A model generated the notes under the pieces. The model did no database searches. It was not told where the DNA came from and saw nothing but the letters and a program-made list of their open reading frames with translations. Both the position numbers and the translations under genes were made by a program. 64,000 nt of DNA from an uncultured Actinomycetes bacterium. GTDB lineage: Bacteria; Actinomycetota; Actinomycetes; Nanopelagicales; Nanopelagicaceae. Location of the stretch: the NCBI GenBank assembly GCA_937888825.1, contig CALBFE010000099.1:91896-155895 (forward strand), in the 5' to 3' direction. The first letter of the stretch is position 1. The number at the start of each line of letters is the position of its first letter. Positions 18,993 to 29,488 of the stretch are shown piece by piece.

Positions 18993-19712
18993 ATGGCAAA
19001 GCAGGCGAAGGCAACCAAATCATCTGGGGGAGACAACTTCACACGATGGTTAGTTATCGGAATGGTCACCCTGGTTGTTGCAACGGGGGCTATTTTCAGT
19101 GTTGTTGGTGAAAAGTCTAAAGCCAATGAGTCATTTGCAATCTTGAGCGATTTTAAAGTTGGACCAACAGTTGTTTCAACCGTTGATGACGCTAATGGCG
19201 CTGGTATTACATTCAACAACGGCGCAGCTAAGACTGTTGATATTTGGGAAGATCCACAGTGCCCAGTCTGTAACACATTTGAACAGGCAAATGGTGAGTT
19301 TGTTGAAGATTTAGTGCGTGCTAAAAAGGCCAAGGTCGTTTATCACGTTTTATCTTTCCTGGGCAATGAATCAGTTTCTGCAGCCAATGCTGCCTACTGC
19401 GCAGCAGATGAGGCCCGTTATCTAGATTTCCACAAGGCTATGTATTTGGTGCAGCCAGTGCTTGAAAATTCAGGGTTCTATTCAACGGAAAATTTAATTA
19501 AAATTGGTAGTTATGCAGGCCTTACCTCACAGAGTTTCATTGATTGTGTTACCAAAGGTTCAAAGCTAGATAAAGTCAGAGCGGCTTATGAGTCAATGGG
19601 CAAATACAACGTTCAAGGAACTCCAACCGTGTTCTTCAACGGTAAGTTGTGGGAGCGCAAGAACAATGCCTTCCTTCCTGAAGAGTTCACTGCAGCGTTC
19701 GAAGCTAGTTAA
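18993..19712 (+). CDS. Membrane-anchored DsbA-like thiol oxidoreductase
   Basis: A cytoplasmic basic N-terminus, one transmembrane helix (about residues 23-43) and a thioredoxin fold outside. The active site is CPVC in WEDPQCPVCNTFEQ at about residue 90, the cis-proline loop is VQGTPTVFFNG near the C-terminus, and a helical insertion lies between them, as in DsbA/DsbG-type proteins (PF13462-like). At 239 residues it is typical of actinobacterial family members. It probably forms or repairs disulfides in exported proteins, with the upstream CGC membrane protein as a possible redox partner. Confidence 0.88.
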   Translation: MAKQAKATKSSGGDNFTRWLVIGMVTLVVATGAIFSVVGEKSKANESFAILSDFKVGPTVVSTVDDANGAGITFNNGAAKTVDIWEDPQCPVCNTFEQANGEFVEDLVRAKKAKVVYHVLSFLGNESVSAANAAYCAADEARYLDFHKAMYLVQPVLENSGFYSTENLIKIGSYAGLTSQSFIDCVTKGSKLDKVRAAYESMGKYNVQGTPTVFFNGKLWERKNNAFLPEEFTAAFEAS

Positions 19713-19715
19713 GCC

Positions 19716-20522
19716 TTGATTCGCGCAATTCCTTCACCAACAGTTTCATCGTTGGAGTTGGGCCCGTTTACCTTTCACCTCTATGCCCTATGCATAATTA
19801 CTGGCATTGCCATCGCCATTTGGTTGGGGGATAAGCGCTTTCGTTCTCACGCACCCGATTCTAAATCAGTTGTTTCAGAGGTTGCGATCACTGCCGTTCC
19901 TGTAGGAATAATTGGTGGGCGCATCTATCACGTGATCACTTCACCAGATGCTTATTTTGGTTCTGGCGGAAACCCAGTAGATGCTTTTAAAATCTGGGAA
20001 GGTGGTTTGGGTATTTGGGGCGCAATTTCACTAGGCGTATTAGGTGCTTGGTTAAGATATCGCCAATTAGGTAAGCGCATGCAATTGCCAAACTTTGCTC
20101 TCTTTTTGGATGCACTAGCCCCAGGGATTTTATTTGCACAAGCAATGGGCAGATTTGGAAATTGGTTTAACATTGAATTATTTGGAAAACCACTCATAGC
20201 TCCTTGGGCGTTAGAAGTCCCAGCGCAATATCGGCCAACTGGCTATTCTGCATTTGAAACCTTCCATCCAACTTTTCTGTATGAATCATTGTGGTGTGCG
20301 ATTTTGGCATTTGTGTTGATCAAATTTGGTAAGCGTCTTGCACCGGGGCAGATCTTTTCCCTCTATGTAATGGTGTACTCCATAGGACGCTTAGCAATTG
20401 AATCCATTCGTATTGATTCTGCTCACACAATTGCCGGCTTGCGCCTAAATATCTGGGTCAGTTTGATTGTTGTTATAGCTGGGGCAGTGACACTTCGTGC
20501 GCAATCGCGCAAAGTCCATTAA
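19716..20522 (+). CDS. lgt: Prolipoprotein diacylglyceryl transferase
   Basis: Adds diacylglycerol from phosphatidylglycerol to the lipobox cysteine of prolipoproteins in the membrane. GGRIYHVITSPDAYF and the Lgt signature GRFGNWFNIELFGKP with its essential Arg and Asn are present; seven hydrophobic segments fit. At 268 residues the protein is short for Actinobacteria, where C-terminal tails are often long, but complete. The start is TTG three bases after the previous stop; no ATG lies early enough to keep the first helix. It ends the his-trp-lgt run. Confidence 0.95.
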   Translation: MIRAIPSPTVSSLELGPFTFHLYALCIITGIAIAIWLGDKRFRSHAPDSKSVVSEVAITAVPVGIIGGRIYHVITSPDAYFGSGGNPVDAFKIWEGGLGIWGAISLGVLGAWLRYRQLGKRMQLPNFALFLDALAPGILFAQAMGRFGNWFNIELFGKPLIAPWALEVPAQYRPTGYSAFETFHPTFLYESLWCAILAFVLIKFGKRLAPGQIFSLYVMVYSIGRLAIESIRIDSAHTIAGLRLNIWVSLIVVIAGAVTLRAQSRKVH

Positions 20523-20530
20523 CTTTCAGG

Positions 20531-20536
20531 TAGGCT
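20531..20536 (+). promoter_or_regulatory. Promoter -10 of the VIT-family gene, probably leaderless
   Basis: TAGGCT is followed by seven bases and the ATG at 20544. An AGGTAGG overlaps it and could alternatively act as a distant ribosome site. Confidence 0.4.
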
Positions 20537-20543
20537 CATTGAT

Positions 20544-21251
20544 ATGGCACTAGAAGAGGTATACCAACGCAATCTTCACCACCGCACTCATCGTGCAGGT
20601 TGGTTGCGTGCTGCGGTTCTCGGCGCAAACGATGGCTTAGTCTCTACAGCATCTTTGATGATTGGTGTTGCTGCGGCCGGAAGAACTGATTTACTTATTA
20701 CGGTAGGGCTTGCAGGAATTTCTGCAGGTGCAATGTCTATGGCTGTTGGAGAATATGTTTCGGTTCGTTCTCAAAACGATGTTGAAGAATCAGATCGCAA
20801 ATTAGAAATCGAACATCTTGCTGCAGATCCTGAAGGAGAACTTTTAGAGCTCCAACACATTTATATCGCTCGAGGTCTTTCACCTGAACTTGCATTGACT
20901 GTGGCACAAGAGATGCATAAGAAAGATCCACTTGCTGCGCACTTGCGTGATGAGTTAGGTCAGTATCCCCACACAAAGGCCCGCCCAATTCAAGCAGCAG
21001 TTGCCTCAGCGCTAAGTTTTACAGCAGGAGGATTCATTCCATTCTTGGGAGCCTTTGCACCAACTATCGGTGCTAAAGCATGGAGCATTGTTGGCTTCAC
21101 AGTAGTTGGCTTACTTCTTACCGGAATACTCAGCGCCAGGACTGCGGGCTCAAAGCTCTTGGTACCAACCCTTCGAGTGATCATTGGGGGATGCCTAGGC
21201 ATGCTCATCACCGCAGCTATAGGAAAGATTGCCCATATCTCTGGGATTTAA
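20544..21251 (+). CDS. VIT1/CCC1-family metal transporter
   Basis: Probable Fe2+/Mn2+ transporter of the vacuolar-iron-transporter family. The N-terminus has [24 protein letters not shown], the family's first-helix motif, followed by [17 protein letters not shown] cytoplasmic acidic and helical metal-binding region (about 80-145) and three further hydrophobic helices follow. At 235 residues it is normal. It may export metal from the cytosol. It is followed 98 bases later by gltB with no obvious functional link. Confidence 0.88.
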   Translation: MALEEVYQRNLHHRTHRAGWLRAAVLGANDGLVSTASLMIGVAAAGRTDLLITVGLAGISAGAMSMAVGEYVSVRSQNDVEESDRKLEIEHLAADPEGELLELQHIYIARGLSPELALTVAQEMHKKDPLAAHLRDELGQYPHTKARPIQAAVASALSFTAGGFIPFLGAFAPTIGAKAWSIVGFTVVGLLLTGILSARTAGSKLLVPTLRVIIGGCLGMLITAAIGKIAHISGI

Positions 21252-21307
21252 CTGCTGTAGAAAATTGCGCAGTTGTTGATACTCTTTACCAGTACGACAG
21301 GGCCAAG

Positions 21308-21339
21308 GTTGTCCCGCTATTCATTTTCGACAACAGGAG
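21308..21339 (+). promoter_or_regulatory. Inverted repeat abutting the gltB ribosome-binding site
   Basis: GTTGTC (21308-21313) and GACAAC (21329-21334) form a 6-bp stem with a 15-base loop, ending directly against the AGGAG (21335-21339) that serves gltB. It could modulate translation or act as an operator; there is no second line of evidence. Confidence 0.35.
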
Positions 21340-21349
21340 CTCTGACGCC

Positions 21350-24300
21350 GTGGCTTTGCCTTCCAATTACCCCCATGCACAAGGTCTCTATGACCCTGCG
21401 CAAGAACATGATGCCTGCGGTGTGGCAATGGTGGCAACGCTTAATAAAGTAGCAACACATGAGATTGTAGAAAAAGCGCTCACTGCACTTCGTAACTTAG
21501 AGCACCGTGGTGCATCTGGAGCAGAACCAGATAGTGGTGATGGTGCAGGAATTCTTATTCGTATTCCAGATAAGTTTTATCAAGAAGTAACAACTTTTGA
21601 TTTACCATCAGCTGGCTTCTATGCATCTGGCATTGCATTTGTTGAAAAGGGTGTCGATGTTAAAGCTGCAATAGAGAAGATTGCAGTAGAAGAAGGATTA
21701 AAGGTTTTAGGATGGCGCGAGTTACCAATTAACTCGAACTCACTGGGTAAAACCGCACTCTCTGTTATGCCGAATTTTCAGCAGATCTTCATTGCAGGCG
21801 TGAATGGGGAATCTGGCTTAGTTTTAGATCGTATGGCTTTCTGTTTGCGCAAACGCGCTGAACATGGTTTGAAAGTGTATTTCCCTTCTCTTTCATCCCA
21901 AACAATTGTTTACAAGGGCATGCTTACAACTGGACAGCTAGAAGAATTCTTCCCAGATCTCTCTGATGAGCGAGTTGTTTCACCACTTGCACTCGTTCAC
22001 TCACGCTTTTCAACTAATACTTTTCCTTCTTGGCCACTGGCGCACCCTTATCGCTTTATTGCCCACAACGGTGAAATCAATACCGTTAAAGGAAACCGAA
22101 ACTGGATGCGTGCACGTGAGTCTTTACTTGAAAGTGATTTAATCCCAGGTGATCTCAAGCGTTTATTCCCAATTGTTGAAATGTCAGGTAGTGACTCGGC
22201 TTCCTTTGATGAAGTTCTAGAGCTGCTCTATTTGGGTGGTCGTTCGCTGCCGCATGCAGTCTTGATGATGATTCCTGAAGCGTGGGAAAATCATGAAACG
22301 ATGCCTCAGAATCGTCGAGATTTCTATGCATTCCATTCTTCGCTTATGGAGCCATGGGATGGACCTGCATGTGTGACATTTACAGATGGATATCAAGTTG
22401 GAGCAGTTCTTGATCGAAATGGTTTACGCCCATCACGTTTTTGGGTTACAAATGATGGCCTTGTTGTACTTGCATCTGAAGTTGGCGTTCTGGATATTCC
22501 CGCCGAAAACATTGTACGAAAGGGACGTTTGCAGCCTGGCAAGATGTTCTTAGTAGACATTGAAGCTGGACGTATTATTGAAGATTCCGAAATCAAAGAT
22601 CAATTAGCTAACTCTTCTCCTTATGGAGATTGGATTCATGCGGGGATGGTCAAGTTAAGTGATCTACCTTCGCGCGAACATATTGTTTACCCTCACTCAT
22701 CAGTTTTGCGCCGTCAGCGCGCATTTGGTTATACCGAAGAAGAAGTTCGCATTCTTATTACACCGATGGCAAAAAATGGATTAGAAGCTCTAGGTTCAAT
22801 GGGAACAGACACTCCTATTGCAGCCCTTTCTGATAAGCCACGTTTAATATTTGATTACTTCTCTCAACTTTTTGCACAAGTTACTAATCCGCCTCTAGAT
22901 GCTATTCGCGAAGAGGTGGTTACAAGCCTTGGAACTTCAATGGGGCCAGAACACAATTTATTGGACCCAGGACCAAGTAGCTGTCGCCAAATCTCATTGG
23001 CTTTTCCTGTTATTGACAATGATGAGTTAGCAAAGATTATTCACGTTAACGCTGATGGTGAATACCCGGGCTTAAGTGCCCATGTGATTCGTGGTTTGTT
23101 CTTTGTTGCAGATGGTGGCGACTCACTTCGTGAGCGCCTAGAAGAAATTAAAGCCGAAGTTTCACAGGCCATTAATGATGGTGCGCACATCATCGTTCTA
23201 TCAGATCGTGATGCAGATGCTGAAGAAGCACCTATTCCATCACTCTTATTAACTTCTGCTGTGCACCACCATTTGATTCGTGAAAAGACACGCACCAAGG
23301 TGGGACTTGTTATTGAAGCCGGGGATGTGAGAGAAGTTCATCATGTTGCGCTTCTGATCGGTTACGGAGCAGCAGCTGTTAATCCGTACTTGGCTATGGA
23401 GACAGCTGAAGATTTAGTTCTGCAGGGAGTAATTACAGGAATTACACCTGAGAAGGCTGTGGGCAACTTAATTAAGTCTTTAGGTAAAGGCGTTCTCAAA
23501 GTTATGTCCAAGATGGGCATTAGCACCATTGCTTCATACACGGGAGCTCAAGTATTTGAAGCCATTGGCTTGAGCCAAGAGTTAGTGGATGAGTATTTTG
23601 TCGGCACAACTTCTCGCTTAGGCGGAGTCAATTTAGATGTCATTGCCCAAGAAACAATTGCGCGTCACCACGTTGCATATCCGCCAGGGGGAGCAATTCC
23701 TGGAACTAAGAGATTGCCTATTGGCGGGGAATATCAGTGGCGCCGTGAAGGTGAACCACATTTATTTGATCCAGAGACAGTCTTCACATTGCAGCACTCC
23801 ACTCGCAATAAGCGCTATGACGTGTTCAAGCGCTATACCGATCGAGTCAATGATCAGAGCACACGGTTAATGACATTGCGCGGACTTTTTGGTTTCAATG
23901 AAAGCGTGCGTCCTTCCATTTCGATAGATGATGTGGAATCTGCTTCAGAGATTATCAAGCGCTTCTCCACTGGTGCGATGTCATATGGCTCGATTTCTCA
24001 AGAGGCCCATGAGACTTTAGCAATCGCTATGAACCGTTTGGGCGGTAAATCAAATACGGGTGAAGGTGGCGAAGATCCAGAGCGCTATATAAAGATGGCT
24101 AATGGAGATTCAAAGCGTTCTGCGATCAAGCAGGTTGCATCCGGACGCTTTGGTGTTACTAGTGATTATTTGGTTAATTCAGATGACATTCAGATCAAGA
24201 TTGCACAAGGTGCAAAGCCAGGTGAAGGTGGGCAACTTCCAGGTAACAAGGTGTATCCATGGATTGCAAAGGTGCGTTATTCAACCCCTGGTGTAGGTCT

Positions 24301-25867
24301 TATTTCCCCTCCTCCGCACCACGATATTTATTCTATTGAAGATCTTGCACAGTTAATTCATGATTTAAAGAACGCTAATAAGAATGCACGTGTTCATGTC
24401 AAACTTGTGGCAGAAGTTGGTGTCGGTACCGTGGCAGCTGGTGTGAGTAAGGCACATGCCGACGTTGTTCTTATCTCTGGCCATGATGGTGGAACTGGTG
24501 CAGCACCGCTGACCTCACTTAAGCATGCAGGTGCTCCATGGGAGCTTGGCTTAGCTGAAACGCAACAGACTCTTTTGCTTAACAATTTACGTGATCGCAT
24601 TGTTGTTCAAGCTGATGGTCAGTTAAAGACTGGACGAGATGTTGTCATTGCAGCACTTCTTGGTGCAGAAGAGTTTGGTTTTGCTACCGCGCCACTTGTT
24701 GTGTCTGGCTGCATCATGATGCGTGTGTGTCATTTGGACACATGCCCGGTTGGTGTTGCAACTCAGAACCCTGAACTGCGCAAGCGCTTCACGGGCAAGC
24801 CTGAATTCGTTGAGACTTTCTTTGAATATATTGCCGAAGAGGTCAGAGAGATTTTGGCCAGCCTTGGCTTTAAGACTCTGCTTGAAGCAGTCGGTCATGT
24901 TGAGTATTTAGATACTAAACGCGCAGTAGATCATTGGAAGTCCAGTGGCCTTGATCTTTCACCATTGCTAACACGACCAGATGTAACCAGCGCTCTACAC
25001 AATACTTCACAGCAAGATCATGGTCTTGCTGCTGCCCTTGATAACCAACTGATTTTACTCTCGGAGGCTGCGCTTAAGAACAAAGAGTTAGTGCGCATCG
25101 ATCTTCCTGTCCGAAACGTTAATAGAACTGTTGGAACGATGTTAGGCGCTGAAATCACCCGCAAGCATGGGGGAGCCGGTTTACCTGATGACACGATTGA
25201 TGTGACTTTGCATGGTTCAGCTGGACAATCACTCGGTGCATTTATTCCACGCGGTTTAACTATTCGCCTTTATGGTGATTCCAATGACTATGTGGGTAAG
25301 GGTATTTCAGGTGGTCGCATCATTGTTCGACCTGATGAGAAATCTACTTTCAACTCATATGAAAATGTTATTGCTGGAAACGTAATTGGTTATGGCGCAA
25401 CATCTGGTCAGATCATGATTCGCGGCGTTGTTGGTGAACGCTTCTGTGTAAGAAACTCAGGAGCCACGGCAATTGTTGAGGGTATTGGTGATCACGGTTG
25501 TGAGTACATGACTGGGGGAGCTGTAGTTGTTCTTGGACGTACAGGCCGTAACTTTGCTGCTGGAATGTCTGGCGGGCGAGCTTTTGTTCTAGATCTTGAT
25601 CCGGCAAATGTGAATACAGATATGGTGGATATTTTGGCTGTTCCCGAAGATCAAAAAGAGATTCTTCGTGCTCTGATTTCAGATTTTGCCGAAGAGACGG
25701 GTTCTGTCGTTGCTAGTGATCTCATCAAGGATTGGGACAGTGCAATTAAAAGAATTTCTCTAGTTATGCCACGCGATTATGCGCGCGTACTAGAGGCGAC
25801 GGCACGTGCAACTCGTGAAGGTTTACCAGTAGATGCATTGGTCATGGAGGTCGTTGCAAATGGCTGA
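21350..25867 (+). CDS. gltB: Glutamate synthase (NADPH) large subunit
   Basis: Transfers glutamine amide nitrogen to 2-oxoglutarate, producing glutamate with GltD. I moved the start from the track's 21080 to GTG 21350, which follows AGGAG by ten bases; the upstream frame only overlaps the VIT gene. This gives 1505 residues, the family norm. Cys23 in EHDACGVAM is the class II amidotransferase nucleophile after a 22-residue propeptide. The central and FMN-binding synthase domains follow ([32 protein letters not shown]). The 3Fe-4S cysteines are in [15 protein letters not shown], and the C-terminal GXGXG beta-helix ([21 protein letters not shown]) is complete. Confidence 0.97.
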   Translation: MALPSNYPHAQGLYDPAQEHDACGVAMVATLNKVATHEIVEKALTALRNLEHRGASGAEPDSGDGAGILIRIPDKFYQEVTTFDLPSAGFYASGIAFVEKGVDVKAAIEKIAVEEGLKVLGWRELPINSNSLGKTALSVMPNFQQIFIAGVNGESGLVLDRMAFCLRKRAEHGLKVYFPSLSSQTIVYKGMLTTGQLEEFFPDLSDERVVSPLALVHSRFSTNTFPSWPLAHPYRFIAHNGEINTVKGNRNWMRARESLLESDLIPGDLKRLFPIVEMSGSDSASFDEVLELLYLGGRSLPHAVLMMIPEAWENHETMPQNRRDFYAFHSSLMEPWDGPACVTFTDGYQVGAVLDRNGLRPSRFWVTNDGLVVLASEVGVLDIPAENIVRKGRLQPGKMFLVDIEAGRIIEDSEIKDQLANSSPYGDWIHAGMVKLSDLPSREHIVYPHSSVLRRQRAFGYTEEEVRILITPMAKNGLEALGSMGTDTPIAALSDKPRLIFDYFSQLFAQVTNPPLDAIREEVVTSLGTSMGPEHNLLDPGPSSCRQISLAFPVIDNDELAKIIHVNADGEYPGLSAHVIRGLFFVADGGDSLRERLEEIKAEVSQAINDGAHIIVLSDRDADAEEAPIPSLLLTSAVHHHLIREKTRTKVGLVIEAGDVREVHHVALLIGYGAAAVNPYLAMETAEDLVLQGVITGITPEKAVGNLIKSLGKGVLKVMSKMGISTIASYTGAQVFEAIGLSQELVDEYFVGTTSRLGGVNLDVIAQETIARHHVAYPPGGAIPGTKRLPIGGEYQWRREGEPHLFDPETVFTLQHSTRNKRYDVFKRYTDRVNDQSTRLMTLRGLFGFNESVRPSISIDDVESASEIIKRFSTGAMSYGSISQEAHETLAIAMNRLGGKSNTGEGGEDPERYIKMANGDSKRSAIKQVASGRFGVTSDYLVNSDDIQIKIAQGAKPGEGGQLPGNKVYPWIAKVRYSTPGVGLISPPPHHDIYSIEDLAQLIHDLKNANKNARVHVKLVAEVGVGTVAAGVSKAHADVVLISGHDGGTGAAPLTSLKHAGAPWELGLAETQQTLLLNNLRDRIVVQADGQLKTGRDVVIAALLGAEEFGFATAPLVVSGCIMMRVCHLDTCPVGVATQNPELRKRFTGKPEFVETFFEYIAEEVREILASLGFKTLLEAVGHVEYLDTKRAVDHWKSSGLDLSPLLTRPDVTSALHNTSQQDHGLAAALDNQLILLSEAALKNKELVRIDLPVRNVNRTVGTMLGAEITRKHGGAGLPDDTIDVTLHGSAGQSLGAFIPRGLTIRLYGDSNDYVGKGISGGRIIVRPDEKSTFNSYENVIAGNVIGYGATSGQIMIRGVVGERFCVRNSGATAIVEGIGDHGCEYMTGGAVVVLGRTGRNFAAGMSGGRAFVLDLDPANVNTDMVDILAVPEDQKEILRALISDFAEETGSVVASDLIKDWDSAIKRISLVMPRDYARVLEATARATREGLPVDALVMEVVANG

Positions 25868-27314
25868 TCCAAAAGGATTTATGACAACTGAGCGTGAAAC
25901 TCCAACACGTCGGCCAGTAGATGTTCGCATTCAAGATTGGCGCGAAGTGTATGAACCACAGAGTTTTGAGCACCTACAAAAGCAAGCAGGCCGCTGCATG
26001 GATTGCGGAATTCCATTCTGTCATTCAGGTTGCCCACTCGGAAACCTGATTCCTGAATGGAATGACTTGATTTGGCGCGGGGATAAAACTGAGGCGATTA
26101 ACCGCTTGCACGCCACAAACAACTTTCCTGAGTTCACTGGACGTTTGTGCCCAGCTCCATGTGAGACTGCATGTGTTGTTGCTATCAATCGTGATGCTGT
26201 GACAATTAAGCAAGTAGAGCTGCGCACCATTGAAGAAGCATTCGATGCAGGTGAAGTGAAGCCCCTTGCTCCAGATCGCATCACTGGTAAGACTGTTGCA
26301 GTTATTGGTTCAGGACCTGCAGGTTTAGCTGCGGCCCAACAGCTCACACGCGCTGGTCACACTGTCGCCGTTTATGAAAGAGCCGACAAAATTGGTGGCC
26401 TTCTTCGCTATGGAATTCCAGAGTTTAAAATGGAAAAACATATCCTTGATCGCCGTTTAGCTCAGATGGAAAAAGAGGGAACGCGTTTTCGTGCCGGTGT
26501 TGATGTTGGAACTGAATTAACTGGAGCCGATCTTCGCAAGAAATACGATGCAATTGTTCTTGCTGTGGGTGCAACTAAATGGCGTGACCTACCAATTCCT
26601 GGTCGTGAATTTAAAGGCGTTTACCAAGCAATGGAGTTTTTGCCTTGGGGAAATAAGCAGGCGTTGGGTGAGATAGAAGTTTCACCAATTAATGTTGCTG
26701 GAAAGCATGTAGTGATTCTGGGTGGTGGTGACACTGGAGCAGATTGCTTGGGCACATCAATTCGCCAAGGCGCAGCATCTATCACTCAACTAGAAATTAT
26801 GCCGCGACCAAGTGATGAACGACCAGATTCACAGCCTTGGCCTACGTATCCAATGATTTATCGTGTTTCAAGTGCGCATGAAGAAACAGATAACCGCATG
26901 TTCTCAGTAAGCACTGAGGAATTTTTGGGGGATGCTGATGGAAATCTACGGGCAATTCGCATTGTTGAAACAAAGTTTGAAAATGGAAAGTTTGAGCCAG
27001 TAGAGAAATCACACAAAGAAATTCCGACAGATTTCGTATTTCTTGCATTGGGTTTTACAGGTCCTGAACAATCAGATTTAATTTCGCAGCTAGAAGTGAA
27101 GTTAGATGATCGTGGAATCATTGCCCGTAATGCAGATTTTGAAACAAGCGAAGAAGGTATTTTCGTTGCAGGAGATGCAGGGCGTGGACAATCACTGATT
27201 GTCTGGGCAATTGCAGAAGGTCGAAGTGCTGCAGCAGCCGTTGATAAATATCTCACTGGAGAGACTCAGCTTCCTTCACCGATTGAACCCACTACCCGTC
27301 AACTCATGGTTTAA
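25860..27314 (+). CDS. gltD: Glutamate synthase (NADPH) small subunit
   Basis: Passes electrons from NADPH through FAD and 4Fe-4S clusters to GltB. The N-terminal ferredoxin-like domain has [23 protein letters not shown] and [10 protein letters not shown]. The FAD-binding [15 protein letters not shown] and the NADPH-binding [15 protein letters not shown] follow, and [19 protein letters not shown] is the C-terminal FAD site. The true start is ATG 25860, nine bases after GGAGG and overlapping the gltB stop by eight bases; the track start at 25833 is an artefact. At 484 residues it is typical. Confidence 0.97.
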   Translation: MADPKGFMTTERETPTRRPVDVRIQDWREVYEPQSFEHLQKQAGRCMDCGIPFCHSGCPLGNLIPEWNDLIWRGDKTEAINRLHATNNFPEFTGRLCPAPCETACVVAINRDAVTIKQVELRTIEEAFDAGEVKPLAPDRITGKTVAVIGSGPAGLAAAQQLTRAGHTVAVYERADKIGGLLRYGIPEFKMEKHILDRRLAQMEKEGTRFRAGVDVGTELTGADLRKKYDAIVLAVGATKWRDLPIPGREFKGVYQAMEFLPWGNKQALGEIEVSPINVAGKHVVILGGGDTGADCLGTSIRQGAASITQLEIMPRPSDERPDSQPWPTYPMIYRVSSAHEETDNRMFSVSTEEFLGDADGNLRAIRIVETKFENGKFEPVEKSHKEIPTDFVFLALGFTGPEQSDLISQLEVKLDDRGIIARNADFETSEEGIFVAGDAGRGQSLIVWAIAEGRSAAAAVDKYLTGETQLPSPIEPTTRQLMV

Positions 27315-27323
27315 GGTAGGCAC

Positions 27324-28763
27324 ATGCGTAGAGCAAAGATTGTGTGCACGATGGGCCCAGCAGTTGATTCTCCTGAAAAGGTGAAGGAGCTCATTGACGC
27401 TGGAATGAATATGGCACGTTTGAATCTCTCCCACGGTACATATGAAGAGCACCAAGCACGTCTTGATTGCGTTCGCGATGCAGCCAAAGCTGCCGGTCGC
27501 CCAGTTGCCATTCTTGTTGACCTTCAAGGCCCAAAGATTCGCCTGGCTCGCTTTAAGGCAGGACCACATGATTTAGCGCGTGGTGACATATTTGTTATTA
27601 CAACTGATGAGGTTGAGGGAACAAAAGAGCGCGTGGGAACCACTTACAAAGGTTTACCAGGGGATTGCAAAGCTGGGGATCGAATACTGATCGATGATGG
27701 CAAAGTAACAGTTGAAGTTGTTGAAGTTAAGGCAAATGATGTTGTTACTAAAGTTATTGAACCTGGCGCAGTGAGTAACAACAAGGGAATTAACCTGCCT
27801 GGTGTGGCAGTTTCAGTTCCAGCGCTATCTGAAAAAGACATTGATGATCTTCGCTGGGGCTTGCGAGCAGGAGCTGATTTCATCGCGCTCTCATTTGTTA
27901 GAAGCGCCGATGATATTAAAGATGTTCATAAGATTATGGATGAAGAAGGTATTCGCGTTCCAGTTATCGCAAAGATCGAAAAGCCACAAGCAGTCGAAAA
28001 TCTTGCTGAAATCGTTAACGCCTTTGATGGCATTATGGTTGCCCGCGGCGATCTAGGTGTGGAACTTCCAATAGAAGATGTGCCGCTGGTGCAAAAGCAG
28101 TGTGTTGAATTAGCTAGAGATATGGCTAAGCCAGTAATTGTAGCTACTCAGATGCTTGATTCCATGATTACGAATTCACGTCCAACGCGCGCAGAAGCAA
28201 CAGATTGCGCAAACGCAGTTCTAGATGGCGCAGATGCACTTATGCTCTCAGGTGAAACAAGTGTGGGTGAATTTGCAATAGAAGCCGTTCAAACAATGGC
28301 GCGCATCATTCAAAAGACTGAAGAAGGCGGCCTAGACCGTATTCGTCCAATTAAGACAGCCCCACGTACTAAAGGTGGAGCAATTACAAAGGCTGCAACT
28401 GAGGTAGGCGCAATTGTTGATGCAAAGTATTTAGTGGCATTTACACAAAGCGGAGACTCAGCACGTCGTATGTCGCGCTTGCGCTCACCTATTCCAATTC
28501 TTGCTATGACTCCAGAGGTTGGAACGTATAACCGGCTTGCACTGACTTGGGGCGTTGAATCAATGCTCACTCCAATTGTCGGCGCAACCGATGAAATGGT
28601 GAAATTGGTCGATACTGTTCTTATTGATTCAGGTCGCGCTCAATTAGGTGATCAAGTAATGATTGTTGCTGGATCTCCTCCTGGAATTCCAGGTTCAACG
28701 AACGCGATGCGCGTTCACCGCGTGGGAGATGCTGTTGGTGGGGTAGCTGCGGCTTACCGCTAA
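27324..28763 (+). CDS. pyk: Pyruvate kinase
   Basis: Last step of glycolysis, phosphoenolpyruvate plus ADP to pyruvate plus ATP. MRRAKIVCTMGPAVDSPEKV, the metal and substrate site VARGDLGVELP and the active-site IEKPQA lysine region are present. The C-terminal domain is complete but carries no extra PEP-utiliser-like domain. At 479 residues it is normal. AAGG stands eight bases before the ATG. It lies nine bases after gltD and may share its transcript. Confidence 0.97.
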   Translation: MRRAKIVCTMGPAVDSPEKVKELIDAGMNMARLNLSHGTYEEHQARLDCVRDAAKAAGRPVAILVDLQGPKIRLARFKAGPHDLARGDIFVITTDEVEGTKERVGTTYKGLPGDCKAGDRILIDDGKVTVEVVEVKANDVVTKVIEPGAVSNNKGINLPGVAVSVPALSEKDIDDLRWGLRAGADFIALSFVRSADDIKDVHKIMDEEGIRVPVIAKIEKPQAVENLAEIVNAFDGIMVARGDLGVELPIEDVPLVQKQCVELARDMAKPVIVATQMLDSMITNSRPTRAEATDCANAVLDGADALMLSGETSVGEFAIEAVQTMARIIQKTEEGGLDRIRPIKTAPRTKGGAITKAATEVGAIVDAKYLVAFTQSGDSARRMSRLRSPIPILAMTPEVGTYNRLALTWGVESMLTPIVGATDEMVKLVDTVLIDSGRAQLGDQVMIVAGSPPGIPGSTNAMRVHRVGDAVGGVAAAYR

Positions 28764-28791
28764 GATTGGCACCGTTCGGATATCACGTAAC

Positions 28792-28864
28792 GCCTCGGTA
28801 CTCCAACGGTAGAGAGGGCAGTCTCAAACACTGCACAGTGTCGGTTCAAATCCGACTCGGGGCA
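28792..28864 (+). tRNA. tRNA-Leu (anticodon CAA), class I size with short variable loop
   Basis: A 73-base cloverleaf: acceptor GCCTCGG/TCGGGGC with two G-T pairs, T8, D-arm with 3-bp CTC/GAG stem and GG in the loop, anticodon stem GCAGT/ACTGC with loop CTCAAAC (T33, anticodon CAA), a five-base variable region ACAGT, and T-arm GTCGG-TTCAAAT-CCGAC. The discriminator is A and CCA is not encoded. Leu is assigned from the anticodon. Bacterial tRNA-Leu normally has a long variable arm, which is missing here, and the D-stem is irregular, so the molecule is atypical. It ends one base before the pdtaR start codon. Confidence 0.75.
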
Positions 28865-28865
28865 C

Positions 28866-29447
28866 ATGACACAAAAGGTTCGCATCCTCGTTGCCGAAGA
28901 TGAAGCACTCATTCGCATGGACCTTGTTGAGATGTTGCAAGTTGCTGGATATGAAGTTGTGGCAGAAGCATCTAATGGACAAGAAGCTATTGATCTAGCA
29001 AATGAACACAAACCAGATTTAGTAATCCTTGATGTGAAGATGCCGGTACTAGATGGAATATCTGCTGCAGAGAAAATTATTGATCTATCACCTGTATTGA
29101 TGTTGACAGCTTTTTCTCAAAAGGAATTAGTAGATAGAGCACGCGATGCCGGTGTGATGGCATATGTTGTTAAGCCATTTACCATCGGAGATTTAATCCC
29201 AGCTATTGAAATTGCAATCAGTCGTCATACGCAGATGCGCTCACTTGCAGCAGAAGTTGCCGATTTACATGATCGCCTAGAAACAAGAAAAATTATCGAT
29301 AGGGCAAAAGGTATTTTAATGAAGGCACTTAATCTCTCAGAACCCGAGGCATTTTCTTGGATTCAGCGGGCAGCTATGGATAGGCGAATGAGCATGAAAG
29401 AAATTGCAGAGGCGGTAATTAGCCCCGCTGCGGTACCTGAGCGTTAA
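28866..29447 (+). CDS. pdtaR: Response regulator with REC and ANTAR domains (PdtaR-like)
   Basis: Phosphorylation-controlled RNA-binding antiterminator. The receiver domain (about 1-120) has the acidic pair AEDEALIRMD, phosphoacceptor Asp56 in VILDVKMP, Thr in MLTAFS and Lys in VVKPF. The ANTAR domain (about 130-188) has LETRKIIDRAKGILMKALNLSEPEAFSWIQRAAMDRR. At 193 residues it matches the mycobacterial PdtaR type. The cognate PdtaS-like kinase is not in the window. The ATG is two bases after the last tRNA base with no ribosome site of its own, so its mRNA probably begins near the tRNA 3' end. No upstream in-frame start exists within the tRNA. Confidence 0.92.
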   Translation: MTQKVRILVAEDEALIRMDLVEMLQVAGYEVVAEASNGQEAIDLANEHKPDLVILDVKMPVLDGISAAEKIIDLSPVLMLTAFSQKELVDRARDAGVMAYVVKPFTIGDLIPAIEIAISRHTQMRSLAAEVADLHDRLETRKIIDRAKGILMKALNLSEPEAFSWIQRAAMDRRMSMKEIAEAVISPAAVPER

Positions 29448-29455
29448 AGCGCAGA

Positions 29456-29484
29456 TTTACCAGCAACTGCAAGGCAATTATAAC
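29456..29484 (+). promoter_or_regulatory. Promoter of livK
   Basis: TTTACC (29456-29461), a 17-base spacer and TATAAC (29479-29484) form a good sigma-70-type promoter. Transcription would start near 29491, leaving a leader of about 100 bases before livK. Confidence 0.6.
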
Positions 29485-29488
29485 GAAA

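Noticed and set aside
21080-21349. 90-residue N-terminal extension of the gltB frame in the ORF track
   Set aside because: It overlaps the VIT-family gene in another frame and is not part of GltB proteins; GTG 21350 has a good ribosome site.
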